The notes: a model not told the origin generated them from the letters alone. 33,591 nucleotides of DNA from Elusimicrobiota bacterium (GCA_016207565.1 JACQPK010000154.1:1-33591); one strand, 5' to 3'. Shown: positions 1 through 8,507, numbered from the stretch's first letter. Made by a program: numbers and translations.

Positions 1-391
1 TCTCCGGCGTCGCCGCCCCGGCGGCCGCCGGCGGCGCCGGCGCGCCGGGCTGTGCCGCCGGGGCCGGCGGGTCCGCGGGGGGGGTCCCCGGCGCGGGGGC
101 CGCGGGAGGTTGCGGAGCCGCCTGCGCGGCCGGCGGCTGGGCCGGCGCGGCGGCCGAGCCCTGCGGCACCGCCGCCGGCGGCTGGCCCGAGGCCGTCGCG
201 GTCGAGCCCGCCAAGGGGTTGGGCATCTGCGAGGCCATCTTCGTGTCGTTGAAGACCGGCCCTTGGACGGGCTTGCGCCCGAACTCCACCGGCTTGTTGT
301 TGAGCAGCTTCCACCAGTTCCAGAACATGAACGCCGGCACCGCCAGCGCGACCGCCAAGATCAGCCAGCCGAGAACGCCCTTGCCGCTCAT
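1..391 (-). CDS. PilP-position single-pass membrane protein, Pro/Ala-rich (partial)
   Basis: The reading frame starts with ATG at 391-389 and runs off the left edge, so the C-terminus is missing. The first 130 residues begin MSGKGVLGWLILAVALAVPA, giving one N-terminal membrane segment (about residues 6-24) followed by WNWWK. After residue 60 comes a long low-complexity Pro/Ala/Gln tail. The start overlaps the pilO stop as ATGA, and a strong AAAGGAGG ribosome site lies inside the end of pilO. Its place directly after pilM-pilN and pilO is where pilP normally sits. PilP is an inner-membrane-anchored protein with a flexible linker that connects the PilMNO platform to the secretin. The linker-like composition fits that role, but PilP is usually a lipoprotein and no lipobox is seen. 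The PilP assignment is positional only. Confidence 0.6.
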   Translation of the reverse strand, partial: MSGKGVLGWLILAVALAVPAFMFWNWWKLLNNKPVEFGRKPVQGPVFNDTKMASQMPNPLAGSTATASGQPPAAVPQGSAAAPAQPPAAQAAPQPPAAPAPGTPPADPPAPAAQPGAPAPPAAAGAATPE

Positions 392-969
392 TGGCGGCCT
401 CCTTTCGGCACCAAGGTCGAGACGACCGCCTGGACGTCGTTGACGCCGATCTCTTTGCCCTTATTGGCGGAGAGGCTCACGACGTGAAGGAGCTTGCTCG
501 AGCCCTCGACCCGGGCGATCCAGGAGCCGAGCTCGGCGTACTTCGCGCTGAAGCTCAACGTGATCGACAGGTAGTTGAACTCCTTGCCGCTGCGGACCGC
601 CACCGGCGAGATGCTCAACGCGACGAGCCCTTCGGCCTTCATGCTGTCGCGCACCGTGTCGAAGAACCAGACCTCCGGTTTGACCACCGGAGGGAGGCGC
701 GTCGCGTAGATGCGCAGGTTCTGGTCCAGTTCCTTATACGTGTCGGCGTACTGGGCCGTCGCCCGCGCCGCGTCGAGCTGGCCGCGGATGGCGCCGATCT
801 TCTCTTGAGCCGAGCGGAAGACGAACTTATTGGACACGACGACCATGGCCACGCCGATCCCCAGGGCCTTCGCGTAGTGCTTGATCCCCCGCGCGCGGAT
901 CGAGCCGATCACGAACGTGATCTCCTCGAGTATCGCGACGACGGGGCCCGGCGCTTTGGGGTTAGCCAC
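388..969 (-). CDS. pilO: Type IV pilus platform protein PilO
   Basis: This 193-residue protein has a short cytoplasmic N-terminus, one membrane segment (about residues 31-48), then a coiled-coil stretch (about 52-85) and a small alpha/beta periplasmic domain. That is the PilO bitopic layout. PilO pairs with PilN in the inner membrane and holds the PilMNOP alignment complex between the motor and the secretin. The start is GTG at 969-967. It lies 8 bases inside the end of the preceding gene and is preceded by a strong AAGGGAGGGG ribosome site, which argues for translational coupling. Family assignment rests on topology, size and position after the pilM-pilN gene, because sequence conservation in PilO is low. 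Confidence 0.78.
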   Translation of the reverse strand: MANPKAPGPVVAILEEITFVIGSIRARGIKHYAKALGIGVAMVVVSNKFVFRSAQEKIGAIRGQLDAARATAQYADTYKELDQNLRIYATRLPPVVKPEVWFFDTVRDSMKAEGLVALSISPVAVRSGKEFNYLSITLSFSAKYAELGSWIARVEGSSKLLHVVSLSANKGKEIGVNDVQAVVSTLVPKGGRQ

Positions 970-2575
970 CGCCCCTCCCTTGGCAGGTGATGGTGAATCC
1001 GGTTCGCGTCGCCTCCGAGCCGGGACTGCCGCCGCCCGCGGCGGAGACGGAGATCTGGATCGACGGGAACGCCTTCTGAAGCTTCTCGTCGCGCTGCAAC
1101 TGCTCCTTGAAGCGGATCGCCGTGTCCTGCTCGGCCGCCTGGCTCGCCCCGCTGACGTTGCCGGTGAGCGTCAGGGTGCGGGGCGCCCCGCCCGCCGACG
1201 GCATCACCGCGGCCTCCAGCGAGTGCGAGTACGTGAAGCCGCTGAGCCAGGTCTGCTCGGGGATGTTCTCGGCCAGGCGTTCCAGGATGTTCGTCGCCTT
1301 CAGGCCCGACGCGGTGATCGAGGACAAAGACTGCGAGCGCTGCCTCATGTCGTTGACCATCGCCTCGATCTGCACCGAGGTCTTGCCCTGGAACGCGGGG
1401 ACCGCGAGCCCGCGGCTGCGGAGGCGGCTCAGCTCGCTGGCGTTCATGATCGCCTGCGCGTGCAGGTAGATGCCGAAGCCCAGAAAGACGGCGCCGATCA
1501 GGCCGCCGCCGACGAAGATCGACGTGGCCGTCCGGCGGTCGTTGTCGTCGATGCGCCCGGCGGCGCTCAGGTCGACCGAGAGCCGGCTTTCCTGGAGACA
1601 CCGAAGCCCCGCGCCGATCGACGCATAGGCGCCCCATTCGCCTCCCTTGATCCCGAGGAGCTTGGGGGTGTCCTGAAAGTCGACCTTCAGCTGGAACTCT
1701 TGGCCGAGCTGCTCCTGCCACGCGGCGCGTTCGGCGGTCTCGCCGCTGATCCGGACCTTGGCGGGCCGGGCCGCGCCGAGCTGCTTCTTCGCGAAGTCCA
1801 GGCAGCCGGTCAGGTCCAGCTTCCGCCGGTCCGCGACCTTCGCGTCCTGGCCCATCAGGAGCTCGCGGACGAAGATGGGGAGGCCGCGCTCGTTGAGGAC
1901 CACGTGCACGTCGCCCTGGTCGAAGTGCACGTGCGCGTAGGGGTTGGAGCCGGGGGGCTCGAGCGCGTCCCACATCCGCGTCACGGAGAGCGGAGAGATT
2001 TCGACGCCCGCGAGCTTCACGCCGAGCTTTGCCAGGAGCAGCCGCACGTACTCCAGGTTCTTGCCCTGCGTAACGCCGAACACGACTCCCTGGCGGGGCC
2101 GCCGGTCCGGACCGGGCTGCATCGCCTCGATCTGGAAGTCCGTCACGAGGTCCTCGAACTGCACGGGGATATACTTCTTGGCCTCGGCCGGGACCGCCAT
2201 CCGCCAGAACTTCTGCTCGATCGCGGGCATCACGAAATAACGCAGGATGCCGAAGGTGTGCGAGAGCGTCACGACGGCGTACTCCGACCGCCATTTCCCG
2301 GCGGCCGCCATCGCCTGCTTGAGGAGCCCCGCGAGGCGGTCGGTGTCCGCCAGGATGTCGGTGTTCAGCGCTCCCCCGACCTTGGTCCCCTGCTTGTCGT
2401 CCTTCGGAGGCGGGATCGGCACCTTGACCAGATGCTCGACCTTAGGCTTGCCGCCGCTCAGCCGGACCTCCGACACGTACGCGGTAGTGCCGCTGAGATA
2501 GATCCCGATGCAGTAGCTCATCTCCGGGATCGCGCGTCCGAACGCCAGCTGCAAGAGCTTGTCGTTGAGGCCCAT
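962..2575 (-). CDS. Fused PilM-PilN type IV pilus assembly protein
   Basis: This is a 537-residue protein. Residues about 20-325 look like PilM, the actin-like cytoplasmic ATPase-fold platform protein: a GIYLSG strand near the start, a MPAIEQKFWRMAVPAEAKKY segment at 116-135, and a late GAYASIGAGL segment at 315-324. A hydrophilic stretch ending SVDLSAAG (333-340) leads into a single membrane helix (about 352-372). A coiled-coil and periplasmic domain follow to residue 537, matching PilN in topology and size. In most bacteria pilM and pilN are separate, and the short cytoplasmic tail of PilN (consensus INLLP) docks into PilM. Here both parts form one chain, with the VDLSA segment in the place of that tail. 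The ATG at 2575 follows the upstream stop with one base between (TAGCATG). The PilM half is fairly secure; the PilN half is inferred from topology and from the adjacent pilO. Confidence 0.82.
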   Translation of the reverse strand: MGLNDKLLQLAFGRAIPEMSYCIGIYLSGTTAYVSEVRLSGGKPKVEHLVKVPIPPPKDDKQGTKVGGALNTDILADTDRLAGLLKQAMAAAGKWRSEYAVVTLSHTFGILRYFVMPAIEQKFWRMAVPAEAKKYIPVQFEDLVTDFQIEAMQPGPDRRPRQGVVFGVTQGKNLEYVRLLLAKLGVKLAGVEISPLSVTRMWDALEPPGSNPYAHVHFDQGDVHVVLNERGLPIFVRELLMGQDAKVADRRKLDLTGCLDFAKKQLGAARPAKVRISGETAERAAWQEQLGQEFQLKVDFQDTPKLLGIKGGEWGAYASIGAGLRCLQESRLSVDLSAAGRIDDNDRRTATSIFVGGGLIGAVFLGFGIYLHAQAIMNASELSRLRSRGLAVPAFQGKTSVQIEAMVNDMRQRSQSLSSITASGLKATNILERLAENIPEQTWLSGFTYSHSLEAAVMPSAGGAPRTLTLTGNVSGASQAAEQDTAIRFKEQLQRDEKLQKAFPSIQISVSAAGGGSPGSEATRTGFTITCQGRGGG

Positions 2576-2576
2576 G

Positions 2577-4637
2577 CTATTCCTTGGCCGTCACCGAGTA
2601 GATCTGCACCTCGTGCAGCTCCTCGGGGACGACCTTCTTCTCCTGTTGGATCCGTTTCGAGTCCACTCCGTACTGCGTCATCAAGAGCTTGGTGACGATG
2701 TTTGCGCGCTTTTCCGCCACGCCCATCGCGTCGGGCTCGCCCTCGGAGGCGATGCCGACGACCGTTACGTTCGCGAGCGGATAGAGCTGGAGCACCTCGA
2801 CGATCTGTCCGATCGCCTTGTCGCCTTCGGGCGACATCTGGAGCGTGCCCTTCACGAACGGCACCCGCTGGGTGGCCGTGTTCGTGTTCGGCCTCTGGGC
2901 GGGAGGCTGCTGCGCGGGGGGCTCCTGGCCGGGAGGCTGCTGCGCCGGGGGCTGTGGCTCCTGCGTTCCCGGCGGAGCCGCGTTCGTATTGCCCCCCCCG
3001 CCTACGCCGCCGAGGCTCGGCGGCTGCTGCTCGGGCGCGTCCGGCGGAGCCTCGGCGTACTCGAGCGGATCCTTCGGCTTCTTCTTCCTCCGCTTGTCCT
3101 TGCACTTCTTGCCTCGGCAAGGCACCTCGCCCTTCCTCTTGATCTGGATTAACGGCACCGGCGCCGCGGGCCCCGCCTTCGCCGTCCTGATCTCGGCGGG
3201 CGGCGGCGAGACCGGGGCCACGGGGGCGGCCGCGACCGGGGCGGCGGGAGCGATCCCGTCGAGCTGGATCCAGCGATGGAGCGTCCGCGTCCGGTTTCGC
3301 GCGTCGGTCGCCGTCAGGACCACCTCGTAGCGCCCGGGCACGAGCTCCGGTCCGAAATAGTTCCGGCGGCCGTTCCAGTAGATCTGGTGGAACACGGGCG
3401 ACGCGCCCACGACCTCTTGGAGCGGGACGAGGTCCGAGCCCGGCCCTCGGGAGGGCTGCCGGAGCTGGAACTTCCAGGTGATGAGCCCCGCGGGCGGCTC
3501 GACGACCGAGAACTCGATGATCGAGCCCTCGCCGCGATCGGCGCGGAACTTCTCGGGCCATACGCCCAGCGAGACCGGGGGCCCGCCGTCGTCGCCGAGA
3601 GTGCTGTCGACCGTCAAGGACAACGGCTGGTTGTAGACGAAGATGATCACGATGCCGCGGAAGTCGAGCATCCCTCGGGGCATCTCGATCTGGGAGTTGA
3701 GGAGGTTGACCCGTACGCGCGGAGGGGCGACTCCCGTGGCGTAGAGGTGGGCGCTGATGCCCATCGTCCGCCGCATGTCGAGGATCTTCGCGTCGCCGAC
3801 CACCGTCCCCTCCGGGAGGATCGCGACCTGTGTGGCGCCGAGGCAGTAGACCAGGCCCGTGAGGCTCTGGAGCAGCTTCGACGCGCCCTTCCGGAACACG
3901 ATGCCGCTCTCGAAGAGCACGTCCGCCGGGATCCCCAGCGCCCGGGGATGCTGGCGGTCGGCCATGAGGACGCGGATCTCCGGATAGGACTCGATGTCGG
4001 AGAGATATCCCCGCGCGAGCGCCCGGATCTTCGCGTCGATCTCCTTTTTCATCACCGCCTTGTTCGCGCGCGGCGGGTCCGCGTCGGTGCGCGAAGGCAT
4101 GCGCTCGGGCCGGTCGTAGTAAGGCTGCGTGTCGACCTCGAGCGGCGGCTGGCGGCGCGGCGTCGGCACGCTGTCGCGCGGGATCGGGAGAGGCTCCACC
4201 GTGGTCGCGCCCCTCGGCGCCGCCGCGGCCGGCGGCTTGGACGTGATCGCCGAGCCGAGGAACATGCGCTGCGTGATCAGGTTGATGTACTCGTTGGCCA
4301 TGTTGCGCTCGGACGGGTCTCCGGAGGTCAGGACCTCCATGAAGCCGTCCATCGCGTCGCCGTCGCGGCCCGCGTCGTAGTCCCGGATCGCGAGCTGCAT
4401 CGTGCGGCTCAAGCCTGAGGTCCCGCGTTCCTCGAGCCACTGGGCGGCGAGGCGGGCGGGCGCGCCGGACGCCGCCGACACGGCGGCGGCGACGAGTCCG
4501 CAGGCGACGATGCGCGGCCATCGCCGCCTGGCCCAATGCGACGCTGGGTCCGGGCTTTTTTGCACGTTTTCGGCGGAAAATCCCGCCGTTCTCCTCATGC
4601 CAAGCTTAACCCCGGATCGTTTCCCGGCTATTTCCAT
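2577..4637 (-). CDS. Exported protein with C-terminal OmpA-like domain, in pilus operon
   Basis: This 686-residue protein has an N-terminal hydrophobic segment (about residues 44-62, after Arg-rich RRRWPR) ending in an AxA-like site, so it is probably exported or membrane-anchored. Residues 70-520 contain beta-rich modules that I do not recognise. Next come a Lys/Arg-rich patch (KGKKCKDKRRKKKPKD), a Pro/Gln/Asn repeat linker, and from about 590 an OmpA/MotB-like domain (FVKGTLQMSPEG, then a VVGIASEGEPDAMGVAEKRA stretch). OmpA domains bind peptidoglycan, so the protein may anchor the pilus machine to the wall. The usual OmpA Asp and Arg positions look degraded (GEPDAMGVAEKRA). It sits one base before pilM-pilN and follows the pilin terminator, so it probably heads the platform operon. 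ATG starts exist at 4637 and 4598, neither with a clear ribosome site. Confidence 0.7.
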   Translation of the reverse strand: MEIAGKRSGVKLGMRRTAGFSAENVQKSPDPASHWARRRWPRIVACGLVAAAVSAASGAPARLAAQWLEERGTSGLSRTMQLAIRDYDAGRDGDAMDGFMEVLTSGDPSERNMANEYINLITQRMFLGSAITSKPPAAAAPRGATTVEPLPIPRDSVPTPRRQPPLEVDTQPYYDRPERMPSRTDADPPRANKAVMKKEIDAKIRALARGYLSDIESYPEIRVLMADRQHPRALGIPADVLFESGIVFRKGASKLLQSLTGLVYCLGATQVAILPEGTVVGDAKILDMRRTMGISAHLYATGVAPPRVRVNLLNSQIEMPRGMLDFRGIVIIFVYNQPLSLTVDSTLGDDGGPPVSLGVWPEKFRADRGEGSIIEFSVVEPPAGLITWKFQLRQPSRGPGSDLVPLQEVVGASPVFHQIYWNGRRNYFGPELVPGRYEVVLTATDARNRTRTLHRWIQLDGIAPAAPVAAAPVAPVSPPPAEIRTAKAGPAAPVPLIQIKRKGEVPCRGKKCKDKRRKKKPKDPLEYAEAPPDAPEQQPPSLGGVGGGGNTNAAPPGTQEPQPPAQQPPGQEPPAQQPPAQRPNTNTATQRVPFVKGTLQMSPEGDKAIGQIVEVLQLYPLANVTVVGIASEGEPDAMGVAEKRANIVTKLLMTQYGVDSKRIQQEKKVVPEELHEVQIYSVTAKE
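2901..2945. repeat. 30-bp-period direct repeat inside the OmpA-tailed gene
   Basis: A 15-base unit, gggaggctgctgcgc, occurs at 2901-2915 and again at 2931-2945. It encodes the repeating QQPPxQEPP/AQQPPAQ linker just before the OmpA-like domain. Such repeats can expand or shrink and change the reach of the linker. Confidence 0.75.
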
Positions 4638-4677
4638 TCTGTTACGGCGATATTAACGACCGGGCCGGCGCATCCCC

Positions 4678-4720
4678 ACAAAAGAGAGGCGGCGGGCCGC
4701 GCCGAACGCGTCCCGCCGCC
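4678..4720 (-). terminator. Rho-independent terminator after the pilin gene
   Basis: A perfect 9-bp stem, ggcggcggg (4688-4696) with cccgccgcc (4712-4720), encloses a 15-base loop. Read on the minus strand it comes 24 bases after the pilin stop and is followed by TCTCTTTTGT. It separates the pilin from the downstream OmpA/pilM-pilN/pilO transcript, which fits high separate expression of the major pilin. Confidence 0.78.
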
Positions 4721-4744
4721 ACTCCCGAGGCTGTTCGCCGGCGC

Positions 4745-5221
4745 CTATTCGAAGTCCGACGTACAGTTCGGACAGCTCGGATACGTGATCTGGTCGTCGC
4801 ACCGATTGTATTTGACGTCGTAGCCGGCGCCGCTGACCTTGTAGCGTGCCGCCACGGTGCCGATACGCTTCACGACCACGTTGTAGCCGGGCGCGTCCCC
4901 GGTGCACGTTTCGATGCCGAGCGAGTTCAGGTTGTAGGCCTTCATGCCGCACGAGGCCGGCGTCGTCGTGCAGTTGTCGAAGGTGATGTCCAGCGCGCTC
5001 ATCGTCGTCGTGTAGTCGCCGACGCGCGCGAGGTAGCGCTCCTGAGCGGACCGGATGACGCTGATCATGTTCTTGGCCTCGGACATGCGGGCGCGCTCGA
5101 CGACCTTGAAGTACTGCGGGATCGCCATGGCCGCGAGGATGCCGATGATGAGCACGACGACCAGAAGCTCGATGAGCGTAAAGCCCTTCGGGGCCTGGCT
5201 GCGGCTTGATCTCTTCTTCAT
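4745..5221 (-). CDS. pilA: Type IV major pilin (prepilin)
   Basis: This 158-residue prepilin has a short basic leader (MKKRSSRSQAPKG) and then FTLIELLVVVLIIGILAAMA. The prepilin peptidase site is Gly13/Phe14, and the mature protein has Glu at position 5. A hydrophobic helix of about 25 residues continues into an amphipathic helix (QYFKVVERARMSEAKN). The mature protein has about 145 residues. Its globular domain carries six cysteines, clustered in the middle and near the C-terminus (CDDQITYPSCPNC), so more than one disulfide is likely. A GGAGGT ribosome site lies 5 bases before the ATG. The gene has its own downstream hairpin terminator and follows pilC on the same strand. It could be a pseudopilin of a type II system, but the single-copy layout beside pilB, pilC, pilMN and pilO favours a major pilin. 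Confidence 0.92.
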   Translation of the reverse strand: MKKRSSRSQAPKGFTLIELLVVVLIIGILAAMAIPQYFKVVERARMSEAKNMISVIRSAQERYLARVGDYTTTMSALDITFDNCTTTPASCGMKAYNLNSLGIETCTGDAPGYNVVVKRIGTVAARYKVSGAGYDVKYNRCDDQITYPSCPNCTSDFE

Positions 5222-5273
5222 GTACGACCTCCGTGTATTATATTTACTCGCCCCGGGACGAAAAGTTACGTCG

Positions 5274-6494
5274 TCATTTCGAGCCGATCTGCGACAGCTG
5301 GAAGATCGGCATGAAGATAGACAGCACGATGACCGCGACGATGCCGCCGATGAAGACGACCATGATGGGGTCGATCATGGACGTGAACCGGCGGATGAAT
5401 TGGTCGATCTGCTCCCGGTAGAAGTTCGAGAGCGTGGACAAGATCTCCGGCAGCTTGCCGGACTCCTCGCCCATCCACATCATCTCCGTCACGAGCGGCG
5501 GGAAGACGCCGGACTTCTTGAACGCGACCGAGATCGATTTGCCCGACGCGACGTCCGTCTTGACCGCCCGGAGGGCGCGCTGGAACTGGAGGTTGTCCGC
5601 GAACACGCCCTCGAGGACCGTGATCGCGTTCAGGATGCTCACGCCGCTCTCGATGAGCGTCGACAGCGTGGTGAGCAGGCGCTCCACCAGGATGTTCTTG
5701 TAGAAGCTGCCGACGAACGGCGTCGAGAAGAGGACTTCGCCCTTCGTCCACTGGCCTGCCTCGGTCTGGAGGTAGCCCTTCCCGAGGAAGATCGCCGCCA
5801 TGAGTCCGATCGTGATCGTGACGAAGTGGTGGACGACGAGGTTCGAGACGCCGATCACCGCGGCCGTCAGCGGCGGAAGCTTCAGCTGGAAGCTCTTGAA
5901 GATCTCGGCGAAGGTCGGGACGATCTTGATGATGAAGAACGCGAGCACGCCCATCGAGATCAAGCCCAGCACCGCAGGATAGGCCATCGCCGTGATGACC
6001 TTGCCCTTGAGGCTCTCCTGGGACTCGATGTAGCTCGAGATCTGCTTTAGCGCCTTGGGGAGCTGGCCGCCCATCTCGCCGGCCTGCACCAGTGAGATCC
6101 ACAGCGAGTCGAAGACGCTCGGATGGCGCTCGAGCGCCTTGTAGAGGGCCGAGCCGCTCGCCACGTCCTTGGTGACCTGGCTCACGGCCATCCGCAGCGT
6201 CTTGTTCTCCGCGTGCTCGCCCAAGAGCGACAGCGTCCTCACGAGCGGCACGCCGCCGTTGAGCAGGGTCGCCAGCTGCTCGGCGAAGAACGCCAGATCC
6301 CGGCCCCCGACGCTGCCGCCGCCGAACGAGATCGCGGCCGCGCCCCCCGAGGAGGCCTTCTCCGCCTGCAACGACAGGATGAAGAAGCCCTTGGACTGAA
6401 GGCTGCTGATCGCGCTGTTCTCGTCCGGCGCGTCCAGCATGCCCGTGCTGGTCTCGCCGCGCGAGTCTTGGACCGTGTAGGTGAATTTTCCCAC
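5274..6494 (-). CDS. pilC: Type IV pilus inner-membrane platform protein PilC/GspF
   Basis: This 406-residue protein has the GspF/PilC architecture. A short N-terminal domain (FTYTVQDSRGETSTGMLDA) is followed by two T2SSF repeats (about 70-190 and 275-395), each ending in long hydrophobic helices. Membrane segments are near residues 170-192, 220-245 and 375-398. Signature stretches include LLNGGVPLVRTLSLL and the repeat-two equivalent STLIESGVSILNAITVLEG. PilC couples the PilB motor to pilin extraction from the membrane. The start is GTG at 6494, placed 8 bases after a -10 box of a strong promoter. The transcript probably begins at or one or two bases before the start codon, which explains why no ribosome site is seen. 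It is 52 bases upstream of the pilin gene. Confidence 0.94.
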   Translation of the reverse strand: MGKFTYTVQDSRGETSTGMLDAPDENSAISSLQSKGFFILSLQAEKASSGGAAAISFGGGSVGGRDLAFFAEQLATLLNGGVPLVRTLSLLGEHAENKTLRMAVSQVTKDVASGSALYKALERHPSVFDSLWISLVQAGEMGGQLPKALKQISSYIESQESLKGKVITAMAYPAVLGLISMGVLAFFIIKIVPTFAEIFKSFQLKLPPLTAAVIGVSNLVVHHFVTITIGLMAAIFLGKGYLQTEAGQWTKGEVLFSTPFVGSFYKNILVERLLTTLSTLIESGVSILNAITVLEGVFADNLQFQRALRAVKTDVASGKSISVAFKKSGVFPPLVTEMMWMGEESGKLPEILSTLSNFYREQIDQFIRRFTSMIDPIMVVFIGGIVAVIVLSIFMPIFQLSQIGSK

Positions 6495-6502
6495 CCGGTC
6501 CC

Positions 6503-6531
6503 AGTTTATCAGGCGTCCGGGTGGGTGTCAA
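6503..6531 (-). promoter_or_regulatory. Sigma-70-type promoter of pilC
   Basis: On the minus strand there is a perfect -35 TTGACA (6531-6526), a 17-bp spacer and a -10 TAAACT (6508-6503). Only 8 bases separate the -10 box from the GTG at 6494, so the predicted transcript is leaderless or has a 1-2 base leader. Confidence 0.75.
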
Positions 6532-6538
6532 GACTGGG

Positions 6539-8500
6539 TCACCTGGACTTTTCCGCGCTTGCGGAAGGCAAATTCGGTGCCGCGGGAGCCCCGAGGCGGC
6601 GGTGCCGCTCGGCCTCGTCCTTGAGGCCCAGCCGGTCGTAGGCCCTCGCCAACCGCAGGTGCAGCGTGGACGAACGCCCCCCTCTGGCAAGCGCCCGGGC
6701 GTACGCGTCGGCCGCGCCCCGATGTTCGTTCTCCGCCTCGAGCGCGTCCGCCAGGAGCATGTAGCCGACCGGAGCCTCCGGATAATCCTGGATCAGCCGC
6801 CGCGCGTCACGCTCGGCCTCCCGGCCGCGCCCCTTGCCGAGGCAGGCCTGCGCCGCCGCCAACCTAGGCGCATAGGCCCCCGGGGCCGCGTCGAGCATCC
6901 GGACGATGTAGCGGGGCCGGCAGTCGCTCCAGCCCTTGGGATCCTTCGCCGCGAGCGCCGTGCCCGCGGCGAAGTCGAACGGGTCCACGGGAAGGCGCCA
7001 GTCGGCGGCGAGCGCGGGCTTGCGCGAAGCGCTCGCGAACAGGACGGAGATGCCGTCCGAGAATACCGGCACGAAGTCCGGGAACTTGGCGATCACCGTC
7101 CGAAACGCCTCCTTGCCGGCCGGAGCCTCGATGAAGTCCGGCCGGTAGGTGTCGATCCACCACCCCAGCGTCTGGGGGTCCGAATAGGCCTGGAGCGCGA
7201 GGAAGATATCGTCCTCCTCGAACAGGAACGGCATCTGCATATCCGCCGTGATGCGATAGCGCGGCAGGAGCATCCACTCCCAGTATCCGCCGTTGTCGGG
7301 ATGGCTCAGGAGCTTCCCGCCCCCTCCTTCCCGCCGGAGGAACTCGGCGGTGCCGGCCGGCAGGCCCGCGATCGAGAACGGATACGCGGGACGGTTCAGC
7401 AGCCGGGCCCCGATCGGCAACATCACGGCGATCGCGGCGGCGGCGGCGACGACCCGGCCGACGGCGGCCGACGCCGCGCGCGGCGCCTCGAACGGCGGGT
7501 TGTCCCGCAACAGCGGCAGAGAGAACAGCACGAACTCGACGAAGAAGCGGTGGCCTTGCCACAGCAGGCCGAGGCCCCCGGCGAAGAGCAGCACGTGCGC
7601 CGCTCGAGCGCGCCGGCGGCCCAGACCCTGGGCCCGGCGGGCCAGAGCGCCGAGGGCCCCCAGCGCCGCGAGCGCGAGCAGCACCCGCTGCGCGGAAGAC
7701 GGCGTCAGCGTCCCCTTCACCACCTCGAGCGAGAAGAGCCCCGCGAGATCCAGGCGCCCGAGCTCTTGGATCGTCGCCCGCGCGCGTTCGCTCAGCCCGA
7801 ACGGGACCGGCAGCAGGTCCGCCCCCAGCGGGGTCACAAACACCGCCGCCATCGCCACGGCCGTCGCGCCGAACGCACGGTCCGTGAACTCCGGCGGCGC
7901 CCGCCGCGCCAGCCGTTCCGCCACGAAGGAACCGCACAGCCACAAGAGCACCGGGTAGCTGATCCCGTGGAGATTCCCCCACAGCGCCGCCGCGACCGGC
8001 AGCGCCACCGCCCAGCCCGGCCGCAGGTCGAGGACCGACAGCGCGATCGCGATCCCCAGGTACTCCGCGAGGTGCGGCCGCAGCGTGTCCAGCCGCGGGA
8101 TCAGCGCCGTGAACGCCAGCACCGTCAGCGCCGCCGTCCACGCCCGCGGGCGCCGCCCTCCGCACGCCAGCACCGCGACCCCTGCCGCGATCGTTCCCGC
8201 CCATGCCGCCCGCAAGAGCACGAGCCCGAGATACCCGCCCCAGCTCCAGCACGCGTAGACGAGCTTCTGGAACAGCCAGTAGTAGTCGGCGAACGGCCGC
8301 GGCGGCTGCAGGAACGACAGGTACGAGCTATCGACGGGGAGCCGGCCCGTCTCCGCCATCAGCCGGCCGGCCGCGAGGTGGTACCACAGATCCGTGTCCG
8401 TCTTCTGGATCGGCCACAACGCGAACGCGACCGGTACCAATAAAACGAACGTCGCGACCAGCAGCGTGGGGAAGTCAGCGTCCCGCCAGCGGTTTGGCAC
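6539..8500 (-). CDS. Polytopic GT-C-like membrane protein with C-terminal TPRs
   Basis: This protein has about 653 residues and many membrane helices. An early signature, DTDLWYHLAAGRL, sits after the first helix. A periplasmic-type segment (HPDNGGYWEWMLLPRYRITA) follows, and TPR-like helices fill the last 130 residues (about 520-640). Acidic-plus-aromatic first loops of this kind are typical of GT-C glycosyltransferases that use lipid-linked sugars, but I cannot name the family or substrate. The frame stays open to a GTG at 8644, but that extension is translated palindrome sequence. I therefore chose the GTG at 8500, which lies 7 bases after an extended -10 box. The gene sits between pilB and pilC, which suggests a role in modifying pilus or other surface proteins. 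That role is inferred from position. Confidence 0.72.
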   Translation of the reverse strand: MPNRWRDADFPTLLVATFVLLVPVAFALWPIQKTDTDLWYHLAAGRLMAETGRLPVDSSYLSFLQPPRPFADYYWLFQKLVYACWSWGGYLGLVLLRAAWAGTIAAGVAVLACGGRRPRAWTAALTVLAFTALIPRLDTLRPHLAEYLGIAIALSVLDLRPGWAVALPVAAALWGNLHGISYPVLLWLCGSFVAERLARRAPPEFTDRAFGATAVAMAAVFVTPLGADLLPVPFGLSERARATIQELGRLDLAGLFSLEVVKGTLTPSSAQRVLLALAALGALGALARRAQGLGRRRARAAHVLLFAGGLGLLWQGHRFFVEFVLFSLPLLRDNPPFEAPRAASAAVGRVVAAAAAIAVMLPIGARLLNRPAYPFSIAGLPAGTAEFLRREGGGGKLLSHPDNGGYWEWMLLPRYRITADMQMPFLFEEDDIFLALQAYSDPQTLGWWIDTYRPDFIEAPAGKEAFRTVIAKFPDFVPVFSDGISVLFASASRKPALAADWRLPVDPFDFAAGTALAAKDPKGWSDCRPRYIVRMLDAAPGAYAPRLAAAQACLGKGRGREAERDARRLIQDYPEAPVGYMLLADALEAENEHRGAADAYARALARGGRSSTLHLRLARAYDRLGLKDEAERHRRLGAPAAPNLPSASAEKSR

Positions 8501-8507
8501 CGGGCGG

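Noticed and set aside
1-391. Secretin PilQ in this window
   Set aside because: No secretin domain is visible. The cut gene at the left edge is a small single-pass protein, so PilQ, if present, lies beyond the edge.
5237-5242. TATAAT on the minus strand as the pilin promoter
   Set aside because: It lies 15 bases before the ATG, so the predicted transcript would start within the GGAGGT ribosome site. No -35 or sigma-54 motif supports it. It remains possible only with a very short leader.
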